A stretch of DNA of 64,000 bases from Amycolatopsis anabasis (GCF_009765355.1 NZ_VTHK01000026.1:79879-143878); one strand, 5' to 3'. Counted from the stretch's first letter, positions 51,735-60,788 are shown. Program-made: numbers and translations. The notes: generated by a model from the letters alone, not told the origin.

Positions 51735-52562
51735 ATGTGGTGGGGACTTCTCTGCGCGCTCGTGGCGGCCTGCGCCTACGGGACCGCTTCCGTCTTGCAA
51801 TCGATCGCGGCGCGCTCGGCCGAGGACACGTCCGCCGGGGTTGATCCGCGGTTGCTGATCCGCGTGCTGCGGAACTGGCGGTACGTACTCGGGCTCGGCC
51901 TCGATTTCCTCGGTTTCCTCGCCCAGCTGGCCGCGTTGCGGGTGCTGCCGCTGTTCGTCGTGCAGGCCGCGCTCGCGGCGAGCCTGGCGGTGACCGCCGT
52001 CGCGGCGCTCGCGCTGGGAATCCGGCTCAGCGCGCGGGAATGGGGCTCGGTGGCCGCGGTGTGCGCGGGCCTCGGGCTGCTCGGCGCGTCCGCGCAGGCC
52101 GAGGGCTCCGATCCGGCGAGCACCGGGTTCCACGTGGCCCTGCCGATCGTCGCCGGGGTGCTCGGCCTCGCCGGGATGTTCGCCGGGCGGGCGAGCCGCC
52201 GCGTGCGCACGCCCGCCCTGGGCCTGGTGGCCGGATTGTGCTTCGGGGTGGTGGCGATCGCCGGGCGGGTCACCGCCGACTCCAGCGTCACCGCGGTCCT
52301 GACCGATCCGGCGGCCTACGCGGTGCCGCTGGCCGGGGTCCTCGCGATGCTGTTCTACGCGTCCGCGCTGCAACGCGGCGGGGTCACCGCGGCGACCGCG
52401 ACCATGGTCATCGGCGAAACGGTGGTGCCCGCGCTGGTCGGCGTCCTCGTGCTCGGCGACACCACCCGGCCCGGGTTCGCCGTGCTCGCCGGGCTCGGCT
52501 TCCTGCTCGCCGTCGCGGCGGCGCTCGCCCTCGCCCGGTTCGGCGAGCCCGTCGCCGGGTGA
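51735..52562 (+). CDS. DMT-superfamily membrane transporter (EamA-like)
   Basis: 275 residues with about nine hydrophobic segments. WGLLCALVAACAYGTASVLQ and the repeated EAA-like half ATATMVIGETVVPALVGVLVLGDTTRPGF show the two-fold DMT/EamA organisation. Substrate unknown. ATG 51735 is the first start after the hairpin; no strong ribosome site. Apparently monocistronic; the next gene is 57 bp away. Confidence 0.8.
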   Translation: MWWGLLCALVAACAYGTASVLQSIAARSAEDTSAGVDPRLLIRVLRNWRYVLGLGLDFLGFLAQLAALRVLPLFVVQAALAASLAVTAVAALALGIRLSAREWGSVAAVCAGLGLLGASAQAEGSDPASTGFHVALPIVAGVLGLAGMFAGRASRRVRTPALGLVAGLCFGVVAIAGRVTADSSVTAVLTDPAAYAVPLAGVLAMLFYASALQRGGVTAATATMVIGETVVPALVGVLVLGDTTRPGFAVLAGLGFLLAVAAALALARFGEPVAG

Positions 52563-52619
52563 GCCCTCAGTCGTCCGTGGACTTGACGAGAAGAGTTCAA
52601 CGAGCGCAGAATTAAACGC

Positions 52620-53336
52620 ATGATTAATTCCGCGGTGGTGGTGAACGGCCTGCGGGTGAGCCGTGGTGGCCGGGAAGTGGTGCACGGCGTGAGCTTCGAA
52701 GTGCGCCGGGGCAGCGTGACCGGGTTGCTCGGACCGAGCGGATGCGGCAAGACCACGGTGCTGCGCTCGATCGTCGGCGTGCAGATCGTCGCCGGTGGCA
52801 CGGTGACCGTCCTCGGCGAACCCGCGGGCAGCGCCGCGCTGCGCCGGAAGATCGGCTACTCGACGCAGAACCCGGCGATCTACGCGGACCTCACGGTCAC
52901 CGAAGCGCTGCGGTACTTCGCCGCGGTGGTCGGCGCGCCGCGTGCCGATGTGGACCGGGTCATCGGCGAGGTCGGGCTGGCCGACCACGCCGGCGCGCTG
53001 ATCGGCCGGCTCTCCGGCGGCCAGCACAGCCGCGCCAACCTCGCGGTCGCACTGCTCGGCAAGCCCGAGCTGCTGGTGCTCGACGAGCCGACCGTCGGCC
53101 TCGACCCCGTGCTGCGCGACGATCTGTGGGCCCTGTTCGCCCGGCTCGCCCGCGACGGGACGACCCTGCTGGTGTCCAGCCACGTGATGGACGAGGCCGC
53201 GCGCTGCGAGGAGTTGCTGCTGATGCGCGAGGGCCGCCTGCTCGCCCAGGACAGCCCGGACAACCTCCGCCACCGCACCGGGTCGCCCGATCTGGAACAG
53301 GCGTTCCTCCGGCTGATCAAGGAGGTGGCGGCGTGA
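52620..53336 (+). CDS. ABC exporter ATPase
   Basis: 238 residues. Walker A GPSGCGKTT near 40, signature RLSGGQHSRANLA, Walker B LLVLDEPTVGLDP, H-loop SSHVMDEA. Drug/polymer exporter type. The stop overlaps the permease GTG by 4 bp. Substrate unknown. Confidence 0.9.
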   Translation: MINSAVVVNGLRVSRGGREVVHGVSFEVRRGSVTGLLGPSGCGKTTVLRSIVGVQIVAGGTVTVLGEPAGSAALRRKIGYSTQNPAIYADLTVTEALRYFAAVVGAPRADVDRVIGEVGLADHAGALIGRLSGGQHSRANLAVALLGKPELLVLDEPTVGLDPVLRDDLWALFARLARDGTTLLVSSHVMDEAARCEELLLMREGRLLAQDSPDNLRHRTGSPDLEQAFLRLIKEVAA

Positions 53337-54067
53337 ATCCGGCCATCACGTCGGCGACCGCGCGGCGGATTCTCACCCAGCTGCGGCACGATCCGCGCAC
53401 GGTCGCCCTGCTCATCCTGGTGCCCTCGCTGCTGATGGTGCTGCTGCGGTTCGTGTTCAACTCCGAGCAGATGTTCAACCGCATCGCGCCCGCGCTCCTC
53501 GGCGTCTTCCCGTTCCTGATCATGTTCCTGATCACCTCGGTCACCACGCTGCGCGAGCGCACGACCGGCACCCTGGAACGCCTGATGACCCTGCCCACCG
53601 GCAAACTCGACCTGCTGTTCGGCTACGCGATCGCGTTCGCCACGATCGCCGTCGTGCAGGTGGTCGTGGCGGCGGGGGTTTCGCTGGCGTGGCTGGGCCT
53701 GGACGTCGCCGGTTCGGTGTGGATGCTGCTGCTGATCGCCGTGCTGGACGCGGTGCTCGGGATGGCGCTGGGCCTCTTCGTCAGCGCGTTCGCGCAGACC
53801 GAGTTCCAGGCGATCCAGTTCATGCCGGTGTTCGTCCTCCCGCAGTTCCTGCTGTGCGGGCTGTTCATGCCGCGGGACGAGATGGCGTGGCTGCTCGACT
53901 GGCTTTCCCACGTGATGCCGCTGTCCTACGCGGTCGAGGCGCTCGGCCGCGTCACCACATCGTCCACAGTAGACGGAGTGCTGGTGCGGAACCTGGTGAT
54001 CATGGCCTGCTGCGCACTGCTCGCCCTGGTCCTCGGCGCGGTCACGCTGCGCCGCCGAACTCCCTGA
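53333..54067 (+). CDS. ABC-2 exporter permease
   Basis: 244 residues with six hydrophobic segments; RRILTQLRHDPRTVALLILVPS and SVTTLRERTTGTLERLMTLP with GLFMPRDEMAWLLDWLSHVMPLSYAVEAL are the ABC-2 signature. GTG 53333 overlaps the ATPase stop. The two genes form a complete exporter; similar pairs confer resistance to toxic compounds, but substrate is not evident. Confidence 0.88.
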   Translation: MNPAITSATARRILTQLRHDPRTVALLILVPSLLMVLLRFVFNSEQMFNRIAPALLGVFPFLIMFLITSVTTLRERTTGTLERLMTLPTGKLDLLFGYAIAFATIAVVQVVVAAGVSLAWLGLDVAGSVWMLLLIAVLDAVLGMALGLFVSAFAQTEFQAIQFMPVFVLPQFLLCGLFMPRDEMAWLLDWLSHVMPLSYAVEALGRVTTSSTVDGVLVRNLVIMACCALLALVLGAVTLRRRTP

Positions 54068-54262
54068 CAGAGACGGCTGAAACTGGAACGACCCGCGGAC
54101 TTGCGCCGGGGAACTCGCCGACGCAAGGCCCCGCTATCGCGGCGGCAGGGTGCCCGACAGCGGGAAATGAGCTGACTCGTCAAGGAGCGCCCTGTCGACG
54201 TGATCGCGGAGCGAGTTCTCAGAAAAACACTGATCGGGGTTGGTTGCGGTTACCGTGATCCC

Positions 54263-54649
54263 ATGGCATCGGAGATCGAACGGCTCGGGGCGGAACAGTA
54301 CGTCATCCTGACCACGTTCCGTAAGGACGGTACGCCGGTCCCGACCCCGCTGTGGGTCGCGAGCCAGAACGGCGAACTGGTCGTGTGGAGCGAGCGCAAC
54401 GCGGGCAAGGTCAAACGCATCCGCCGCGACGGGCGGGTGGAAGTGCAGGGCTGCGACTTCCGCGGCAACAAGACGCACGGCGCCAAGGTCACCGGCCAGG
54501 CGCGCATCCTGGACGGCGAAGCCAGCGAACGGGTGCGGCGGGCGATCGCGCGCAAATACGGGATCGTCGGCCAGGTCACCATGTTCCTCAGCAAGCTGCG
54601 CGGCGGGAAGCAGCGCACCATCGGCATCGCCATCCGCCTGGACGTCTGA
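54263..54649 (+). CDS. PPOX-class F420-dependent oxidoreductase
   Basis: 128-residue split-barrel flavin/deazaflavin protein. ILTTFRKDGTPVPTPLWVA, VVWSERNAGKVKRIRRDGRVEVQ and CDFRGNKTHGAKVTGQARIL match F420-dependent PPOX proteins (TIGR03666-like). Cofactor F420 is made by actinomycetes. Starts ATG 54263; substrate unknown. Convergent with HxlR gene (6-bp gap). Confidence 0.85.
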   Translation: MASEIERLGAEQYVILTTFRKDGTPVPTPLWVASQNGELVVWSERNAGKVKRIRRDGRVEVQGCDFRGNKTHGAKVTGQARILDGEASERVRRAIARKYGIVGQVTMFLSKLRGGKQRTIGIAIRLDV

Positions 54650-54655
54650 CCGCCC

Positions 54656-55000
54656 TCATTTGGCCGACGAAGTGAGGCGGTCGCGGTACCACTGGCCCCA
54701 GTCCTCGAGGAGCCCGGCGATCTGCTCCAGGCTGCGGCCGATCTCGGTCAGCGAGTACTCGACCTTCGGCGGCACCTCCGGGTAGACCGTGCGCAGCACC
54801 AGACCGTCGGCTTCGAGTTCGCGCAGCTGGCGGGTCAGCATCCGGGGCGTGATGCTCGGCATCGCCCGGCTGAGCTGACCGAAGCGTTGCGTCCCCGCGA
54901 ACAGGTGCTTGAGGATCGCCAGCTTCCACTTGCCGCCGACGACCTCCATCGCCGCCTCGATGGTGCAGTACTCGGGCATGTCCTCGACCCGCTCGCCCAT
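54656..55000 (-). CDS. HxlR-family winged-helix regulator
   Basis: 114 residues. CTIEAAMEVVGGKWKLAILKHL and SITPRMLTRQLRELEADGLV are diagnostic, with VYPEVPPKVEYSLTEIG. Cys near the N-terminus (EYCTI) matches redox-sensing HxlR/YodB members. ATG 55000 is favoured: GGAGGT lies 6 bp upstream, whereas GTG 55006 directly abuts it. Divergent from RidA gene; direct repeats lie between. Confidence 0.87.
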   Translation of the reverse strand: MGERVEDMPEYCTIEAAMEVVGGKWKLAILKHLFAGTQRFGQLSRAMPSITPRMLTRQLRELEADGLVLRTVYPEVPPKVEYSLTEIGRSLEQIAGLLEDWGQWYRDRLTSSAK

Positions 55001-55013
55001 CGGCACACCTCCG

Positions 55014-55037
55014 CGACACTATACAAACCGACACTAT
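55014..55037 (+). promoter_or_regulatory. Direct repeats in HxlR/RidA promoter region
   Basis: CGACACTAT occurs at 55014-55022 and again at 55029-55037 (15-bp period). On the minus strand, TATAGT is a -10-like match for the HxlR gene. The repeats fit autoregulation by HxlR and could also control the divergent RidA/MFS genes. Confidence 0.5.
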
Positions 55038-55091
55038 TGCACATCAAAGACCGTACTTGTGGCAACAGCCGGTACGACCAAGGCTGTAGGC

Positions 55092-55490
55092 ATGACGACG
55101 GAGACCACTTCCCCGCAGCGCATCGGCGGCGACCCCGACTGGTACGAGCCGTACAACATCTCGCTCGGCATCCGCGCGGGCAACCTGCTCTTCATCTCCG
55201 GCCAGGCCGGGTTCGACGAGCACGGCGCCACGGTGGGCCCGGGCTTCGAAGCGCAGGCGCGCCAGGCGTTCGCGAACCTGGCCACCGTGCTCGGCCGGGC
55301 CGGCGCGACCCTGGCCGACGTGGTCAAGGTGACGATCATGGTCACCGATATGGCGCACCTGGACACGATCATCAAGCTGCGCGCCGAGTACTTCACCCGG
55401 CCCTACCCCGCCGACACCCTGCTCCAGGTGGCGGCGCTCGCCCAGCCGGACTGGCTGATCGAGATCGACGCGATCGCGGTGGCCCGCTGA
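55092..55490 (+). CDS. RidA-family (YjgF/UK114) protein
   Basis: 132 residues. GNLLFISGQAGFDEHG, VVKVTIMVTDMAHLDTI and RPYPADTLLQVAALAQPDWLIEIDAIAVA match RidA; the Arg of the canonical RT motif is replaced (ADTLLQ), so the classical imine/enamine deaminase mechanism may not apply, and this may be a related subfamily. ATG 55092. MFS gene follows directly. Confidence 0.87.
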   Translation: MTTETTSPQRIGGDPDWYEPYNISLGIRAGNLLFISGQAGFDEHGATVGPGFEAQARQAFANLATVLGRAGATLADVVKVTIMVTDMAHLDTIIKLRAEYFTRPYPADTLLQVAALAQPDWLIEIDAIAVAR

Positions 55491-55519
55491 CCCCGGCCGC
55501 GGCCGACCGGCGGTGGGCC

Positions 55520-56848
55520 GTGCTCGCCGTGCTCTGCGCGAGCCTGCTGCTGGTCGGCATGGACCTGACCGTCCTGCACGTCGCCGTGCCCACGCTCACC
55601 CGGCGCCTGCTGCCCGGTCCGACCGAACTGCTGTGGATCGTCGACGCGTACTCGCTCACCGTGGCCGCCCTGCTGGTCACCGCCGGCACGCTCGGCGACC
55701 GGATCGGGCGCAAACGCGTGCTGCTGGCGGGGTTCGCGGTGTTCGGGCTCGCTTCGGCCGCGGCGGCGCTGTGCACCGCGCCGGTACCGCTGATCGCCGC
55801 CCGGGTGGCGCTCGGCGCCGGTGCGGCGATGATCATGGCGGCGACCGTGTCGGTGATCCGGACGGTTTTCCCCGACGACCGCGAGCGCGCCCTGGCCATC
55901 GGGCTGTGGACGGCGAGCCACAGCGTCGGCGCGTCCCTCGGCCCGGTGGTCGGCGGCCTGCTGCTGGAGCGGTTCTGGTGGGGTTCGGTGTTCCTGGTGA
56001 ACGTGCCGATCGTCGCGCTCGCGCTGGTGTTCGGCGCGCGGCTCGTCCCGAATTCCCGCAATCCCGCACCGCGCCGCTGGGACCTCGGCAGCGCCGCGCT
56101 GTCCATCGCCGGGCTGGCCGCCGCGGTGTTCGCGTTGAAGCGGTTCGGCGAGCACGGATCGGTGGACCTGGGGGCGGCGGCCGGAGCCGCGATCGGCGCC
56201 GCGCTGCTGTGCTGGTTCGTCGCACGACAGCGCCGTTCACGTACTCCGCTGCTGGATCTGAGCCTCTTCGGCGACCGCCGGTTCGCCATGGCCACGGTGT
56301 CGGTGCTGGGCTGCTTCGGCTGCTACACCGCACTGCTTTTCCTGCTGGCACAACGGTTCCAGCTGGTGGACGGCGATTCGCCGCTGGGCGCGGGACGCAC
56401 CCTGCTGCCGATGGCCGTGGCCAACGCGATCGGCGCGGTCGTGGCGCCACGACTGGCCGTGTGGTGGGGGCGTCGCTGGATCGTGTTCGCGGGCCTCGCC
56501 CTGTTCGCGGTCACCCTCGCCGGGTACGCGGTGACGGGCACGCCCGCGGTGCTCGCGGGCGCGGGCCTGGGCGCGGGCTTCGTGATGACGCTCGGCGCGG
56601 ACGCGATCATGGCCGCGGCCCGGCCGGAGCGGGCCGGGGAGGCGAGCGCGATCCAGGAAACCTCGTTCGAACTCGGCGCGGGCCTGGGCGTCGCCGTGCT
56701 CGGCACGGTCGCGTTCGGCCCGGGTTTCCTCGCGGCGGTGTGGACGGCGACCGGCCTCCTGGCCGTGCTTTCCGTGCTGAGCGCGGTTCTCCTGCGCGAT
56801 CAGCGCACGGCGGCGAGCGCCTCCGGCAACGTGAAGGCGCCGGCGTAG
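55520..56848 (+). CDS. DHA2-type MFS exporter
   Basis: About 442 residues, fourteen hydrophobic segments by pattern; LLLVGMDLTVLHVAVPTL, AGTLGDRIGRKRVLLAG (motif A) and WWGSVFLVNVPI (motif C) are DHA2 features. The true start is unclear: the frame has no ATG before GTG 55520, which sits inside the first segment (WAVLAVLC); a CTG at 55487 overlapping the RidA stop would add 11 residues with a charged N-terminus (TPAAADRRW). The 3' end overlaps convergent priA by 49 bp. Confidence 0.85.
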   Translation: MLAVLCASLLLVGMDLTVLHVAVPTLTRRLLPGPTELLWIVDAYSLTVAALLVTAGTLGDRIGRKRVLLAGFAVFGLASAAAALCTAPVPLIAARVALGAGAAMIMAATVSVIRTVFPDDRERALAIGLWTASHSVGASLGPVVGGLLLERFWWGSVFLVNVPIVALALVFGARLVPNSRNPAPRRWDLGSAALSIAGLAAAVFALKRFGEHGSVDLGAAAGAAIGAALLCWFVARQRRSRTPLLDLSLFGDRRFAMATVSVLGCFGCYTALLFLLAQRFQLVDGDSPLGAGRTLLPMAVANAIGAVVAPRLAVWWGRRWIVFAGLALFAVTLAGYAVTGTPAVLAGAGLGAGFVMTLGADAIMAAARPERAGEASAIQETSFELGAGLGVAVLGTVAFGPGFLAAVWTATGLLAVLSVLSAVLLRDQRTAASASGNVKAPA

Positions 56849-57531
56849 AGGGCCTTGCCGACGATGGCGCCCTCGACACCGTCCCGGGACAGCTCGGCCA
56901 GCGCGCGCAGATCGTCCACACAGGACACTCCGCCGGAGGCGATCAGCGCGGCGTCGGTGCGGGCGCTCACCTCGCGCAGCAGGTCCAGGTTCGGCCCCTT
57001 CAGCGTGCCGTCCTTGCTGACGTCGGTGACCACGTACCGCTCGGCGCCGTCGCGGTCGAGCCGGTCGAGCACCTCCCACAGGTCGCCGCCGTCGCGGGTC
57101 CAGCCCCGCGCGGCGAGCCGGTGCCCGGCCTCGGTGATGCGCACGTCCAGACCGATCGCGACCCGGTCGCCGTAGGACGCGACGACCTTCGCGCTCCACT
57201 CCGGGTCCTCCAGCGCGGCGGTGCCCAGGTTCACCCGGCGCGCACCGGTGGCCAGCGCCGCCTCCAGCGACTCGTCGTCCCGGATCCCGCCGGAGAGTTC
57301 CACCTGCACGTCCAGCTTGCCGATCACCTCGGCCAGCAGTTCGCGGTTGGAACCCTTGCCGAACGCGGCGTCGAGGTCGACCAGGTGGATCCACTCGGCG
57401 CCGTCGCGCTGCCAGGTGAGCGCGGCGTCCAGCGGCGCCCCGTAGGCGGTCTCGGTGCCGGCCTCGCCCTGCACGAGGCGAACGGCCTGGCCATCGGCCA
57501 CGTCGACGGCGGGAAGCAGCGTGAAAGTCAC
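56800..57531 (-). CDS. priA: Bifunctional HisA/TrpF isomerase (PriA)
   Basis: 243-residue (beta-alpha)8 barrel isomerising ProFAR in histidine and, in Actinobacteria lacking trpF, phosphoribosylanthranilate in tryptophan synthesis. LLPAVDVADGQAVRLVQGE carries the first catalytic Asp, VTDVSKDGTLKGPN the second, and GGIRDDES, IASGGVS the phosphate loops. The trp genes in this window include no trpF, in agreement. GTG 57531. hisF and hisI are 26 kb away. Confidence 0.95.
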   Translation of the reverse strand: MTFTLLPAVDVADGQAVRLVQGEAGTETAYGAPLDAALTWQRDGAEWIHLVDLDAAFGKGSNRELLAEVIGKLDVQVELSGGIRDDESLEAALATGARRVNLGTAALEDPEWSAKVVASYGDRVAIGLDVRITEAGHRLAARGWTRDGGDLWEVLDRLDRDGAERYVVTDVSKDGTLKGPNLDLLREVSARTDAALIASGGVSCVDDLRALAELSRDGVEGAIVGKALYAGAFTLPEALAAVR

Positions 57532-57578
57532 GCGACAACCCTAAGCGGTCCCCTTCCGCGCGAGGCAACCCGCCCTGG

Positions 57579-58208
57579 TCAGAGCCTCCGCAGCCAGTTC
57601 TCCAGCAGCGTGGCGCCCGCGTCGCCGGACTTCTCCGGGTGGAACTGGGTCGCCCACAACGCCCCGTTCTCCACCGCCGCGACGAAGTCCTCGCCGTGGT
57701 GCGCCCAGGTCACCTTCGGCTGCTGACCGCGCAAACCCGAATCGAGTTCCCATTTGCGCACCCCGTAGGAGTGCACGAAGTAGAACCGGGTGCCCTCGTC
57801 GATCCCGGCGAAGAACTCGGTGTCCTGCGGCACGCGCACGGTGTTCCAGCCCATGTGCGGCAGCACGTCGGCGTGCAGGCGCTCGACCGTGCCCGGCCAT
57901 TCGCCGGTGCCCTCGGCCTCGACGCCGTGCTCGACGCCCCGTTCGAACAGGATCTGCATGCCGACGCAGATGCCCAGCACCGGGCGGCCACCGGCCAGCC
58001 GGGTGCCGATGATCTTCTCGCCGCGCACCGAGAGCAGGCCCTCCATGCAGGCGGAGAACGCGCCGACCCCGGGCACCACCAGGCCGTCCGCGTTCAGCGC
58101 GGCATGGTGGTCGGCGGTGACCTCGACCTCGGCGCCGGCGCGGCGCACCGCACGCTCGGCGGACCGGAGATTGCCGGATCCGTAGTCCAGGATCACCACA
58201 CGAGGCAT
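57579..58208 (-). CDS. hisH: Imidazole glycerol phosphate synthase, amidotransferase subunit
   Basis: 209-residue class I glutaminase feeding ammonia to HisF. Nucleophile Cys in LGICVGMQ (near residue 81), His and Glu in QFHPEKSG; VILDYGSGNLRS and PGVGAFSACM are the N-terminal motifs. ATG 58208. 47 bp before priA, 9 bp after the MFS stop. Confidence 0.96.
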   Translation of the reverse strand: MPRVVILDYGSGNLRSAERAVRRAGAEVEVTADHHAALNADGLVVPGVGAFSACMEGLLSVRGEKIIGTRLAGGRPVLGICVGMQILFERGVEHGVEAEGTGEWPGTVERLHADVLPHMGWNTVRVPQDTEFFAGIDEGTRFYFVHSYGVRKWELDSGLRGQQPKVTWAHHGEDFVAAVENGALWATQFHPEKSGDAGATLLENWLRRL

Positions 58209-58217
58209 AGCTCCAGC

Positions 58218-59339
58218 CTAGAGGGCCCGCCGGGCGGCCCACGCGACGGGAAGCAGGACGACCGCCAGCGAGGCGAGCAGGCCGAACGCGCCCGGGTACC
58301 CGATGGTCGCCACGAGCGCGCCGACCACTACGGCCCCGGCCCCGGTCCCCGCGTCGAACGCGACATTCCAGACCACGCTCGCCGGGCCGGTCGGCGCGGT
58401 GGCGAACATCACCACCATCGAATCGTTCTGCAGCACGCCGAAACCGAGGCCGAACACCGCCACCGCGGCCACGGCCGGGATCCCGCTGTGCGTGGACAGC
58501 GCGAGCACGCCCAGCCCCAGCGCGCACAGGGCGAGCGCGTAGGGAAGCATCCGGCCCGCGCCGGAGATCCGGTCGCCCAGCACCCCCGCCAGCCACCTCG
58601 CGACGAGCGCACCCGCGGGCGCGGCGAACAACGCGGTGGACGCGATCCCGGGCGAACCGGAGAACACGATCGGCAGGAAGGTGGCCAGCGAGCCGAACCC
58701 GATCGAACCGCTGATCATCACCAGCCACGGCCGCCAGGTCGCCTCGACGGTGGCCAGCCAGTGCGTGCCATTCGCCCGTTCCGCGCGGATCGCCGGGAGC
58801 AGCGCGAACGGCACCGCGCCCAGCAGCGGCAGCGCGCCCGCGACCAGGAAGACCAGCGGGAAACCCCAATGCTCGGCCGCCCAGGTCCCGGCGGGCAGCC
58901 CGGCGAGCTGCGGCAGGCCGACCGCGACGCCGTACAGCCCGGACCCGTTGGCCAGCGCCGTGCGCGGCAGCAGTTCGGCGACGAGCGCCGAGCCGCACAC
59001 GGTCATCAACCCGAAACCGAGCCCGCGGACCAGCGAGACGCTCAGCACCGCGGGCCAGTCCGCGGCCACCACGAGCAGCGGCGCCGGCGCGCCCACCAGG
59101 AGCGCGCCCAGCATGGTCACCTTCGGGTAGCCGAACCGCGCGACCAGCCAGGGGACGGCGAACTGCGCCGCGACCGTGCTCGCCATGAGCACGCCGGTCG
59201 AGGCGCCCGCGGCGGCCTCGCCCGCACCCTGCCGGACCACCCACAGCGGCACCACCGGCAACAGCAGGAAGATTCCGGCGAAGACGGCGGCCGCGCCGAT
59301 CAAGAGCAGGCGGAAGTCGCGATTGCGCAGTGGGGACAC
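58218..59339 (-). CDS. MFS transporter
   Basis: 373 residues, twelve hydrophobic segments. RNRDFRLLLIGAAAVFAG, ARFGYPKVTMLGALLVGAP (motif A-like) and AGVLGDRISGAGRML are usual. It starts at GTG 59339 and precedes hisH by 9 bp, an arrangement common in Pseudonocardiaceae. Substrate unknown. Confidence 0.85.
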   Translation of the reverse strand: MSPLRNRDFRLLLIGAAAVFAGIFLLLPVVPLWVVRQGAGEAAAGASTGVLMASTVAAQFAVPWLVARFGYPKVTMLGALLVGAPAPLLVVAADWPAVLSVSLVRGLGFGLMTVCGSALVAELLPRTALANGSGLYGVAVGLPQLAGLPAGTWAAEHWGFPLVFLVAGALPLLGAVPFALLPAIRAERANGTHWLATVEATWRPWLVMISGSIGFGSLATFLPIVFSGSPGIASTALFAAPAGALVARWLAGVLGDRISGAGRMLPYALALCALGLGVLALSTHSGIPAVAAVAVFGLGFGVLQNDSMVVMFATAPTGPASVVWNVAFDAGTGAGAVVVGALVATIGYPGAFGLLASLAVVLLPVAWAARRAL

Positions 59340-59538
59340 TTGATCTTTGTAGATCGACTCCGAAGCCCGTGTCCAACGATCTTCGGCTACCGCGGCACCG
59401 GGTGCTCCGCGTGTGCGGCCGCTCGGCGAGCGCGTCCGCGATCACTACGACGATCGCGCTCCGGCGACGCTCGCCGCGGCATCGCCGGTGTGAGACGGTG
59501 AACGAGCGTAAACCGATCGACCGCAGGGAGCGCCCACG

Positions 59539-60714
59539 ATGAGCAGCACGACCCCGGACCCGCACGACTTCCTGGACCTCGACGCCGAACTGAGCGGGGA
59601 AGACCGGGACATCCGGGACGCGGTGCGCGCGTACGCCGCGGATCACCTGCTGCCGAACGTGGCCGAGTGGTACGAGAGCGGTTCGCTGCCCGCCCGGGAC
59701 CTCGCCAAGGGCTTCGGCGAACTGGGCGTGCTCGGCATGCACCTGACCGGTTACGGCTGCGCGGGCACGAGCGCGACCGCGTACGGGATCGCGTGCCGGG
59801 AACTGGAAGCGGTCGACTCGGGGCTGCGCAGTTTCGTGTCCGTGCAGGGTTCGCTGGCGATGTTCGCCATCCACCGCTGGGGCTCCGAGGCGCACCGCGA
59901 GACCTGGTTGCCGCGGATGGCCACCGGCGACGCGCTGGGCTGCTTCGGGCTGACCGAACCGGACGCGGGCAGCGACCCGGGCAGCATGCGCACCCGCGCG
60001 GTCCGCGACGGATCGGACTGGGTGCTCACCGGCACCAAGATGTGGATCACCAACGGCACGGTCGCCGACGTGGCGGTGGTGTGGGCGCAGACCGAGGACG
60101 GCATCCGGGGATTCGTCGTGCCGACCGGCACGCCCGGGTTCACCGCGAACGAGGTCCGGCACAAGCTGTCGCTGCGCGCCTCGCTGACCGCGGAACTGGT
60201 GCTGGACAACGTGCGGCTGCCCGCGGACGCGGCGTTCCCCGAGGTCCGTGGCCTGCGCGGGCCGCTGAGCTGCCTGAACGAGGCCCGCTACGGCATCCTG
60301 TTCGGGGTCGTGGGCGCGGCCCGCTCGTGCTATCAGGCCGCGCTGGACTACAGCCTGACCCGCGAACAGTTCGGCAAACCGCTCGCGGGTTTCCAGCTGA
60401 CCCAGCGCAAACTCGCCGATCTGCTGGTCGAGGTCAACCGCGCCGGACTCGTCGCGCTCCGCATCGGGCGGCTCAAGGACGCGGGAACGTTGCACCACAA
60501 CCACGTCAGCTTCGGCAAGCTGGCCAACGTGCGCTCGGCACTGGAAGTCGCCCGAACCGCCCGCGCGATGCTCGGCGCGAACGGGATTTCCCTGGAATAC
60601 CCGGTGATGCGGCATATGGCGAACCTGGAAACCGTGCTCACCTACGAAGGAACCGAGGAAATGCACGCGCTTTCGCTCGGCCAGTCGGTCACCGGCCTCC
60701 CCGCCTTCCGCTGA
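59539..60714 (+). CDS. Acyl-CoA dehydrogenase, glutaryl-CoA dehydrogenase-like
   Basis: 391-residue FAD enzyme. GCFGLTEPDAGSDPGSM and KMWITNGTVADV are FAD/substrate motifs; LGANGISLEYPVMRHMANL and TYEGTEEMHALSLGQSVTG (catalytic Glu in YEG) match glutaryl-CoA dehydrogenases, which oxidise and decarboxylate glutaryl-CoA to crotonyl-CoA in lysine/tryptophan degradation. ATG 59539, with GGGAG in the preceding 20 bases. Apparently monocistronic and followed by a palindromic hairpin. Confidence 0.88.
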   Translation: MSSTTPDPHDFLDLDAELSGEDRDIRDAVRAYAADHLLPNVAEWYESGSLPARDLAKGFGELGVLGMHLTGYGCAGTSATAYGIACRELEAVDSGLRSFVSVQGSLAMFAIHRWGSEAHRETWLPRMATGDALGCFGLTEPDAGSDPGSMRTRAVRDGSDWVLTGTKMWITNGTVADVAVVWAQTEDGIRGFVVPTGTPGFTANEVRHKLSLRASLTAELVLDNVRLPADAAFPEVRGLRGPLSCLNEARYGILFGVVGAARSCYQAALDYSLTREQFGKPLAGFQLTQRKLADLLVEVNRAGLVALRIGRLKDAGTLHHNHVSFGKLANVRSALEVARTARAMLGANGISLEYPVMRHMANLETVLTYEGTEEMHALSLGQSVTGLPAFR

Positions 60715-60736
60715 GCATCCCGGGAAGTGGCATGAG

Positions 60737-60788
60737 GGGGTCGTGAGTGTTCGGGCCGGTTAGAACCGGTCGGAACGCTCACGACCCC
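60737..60788. terminator. Palindromic hairpin after the acyl-CoA dehydrogenase gene
   Basis: GGGGTCGTGAGTGTTC (60737-60752) pairs with GAACGCTCACGACCCC (60773-60788) at 15 of 16 positions or with a G-T pair; GGCCGGTT and AACCGGTC close the inner stem around AGA. A likely terminator, and a second copy of the family seen at 51669-51716. The next 220 bp to the transglutaminase stop hold no gene that I can support. Confidence 0.75.
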
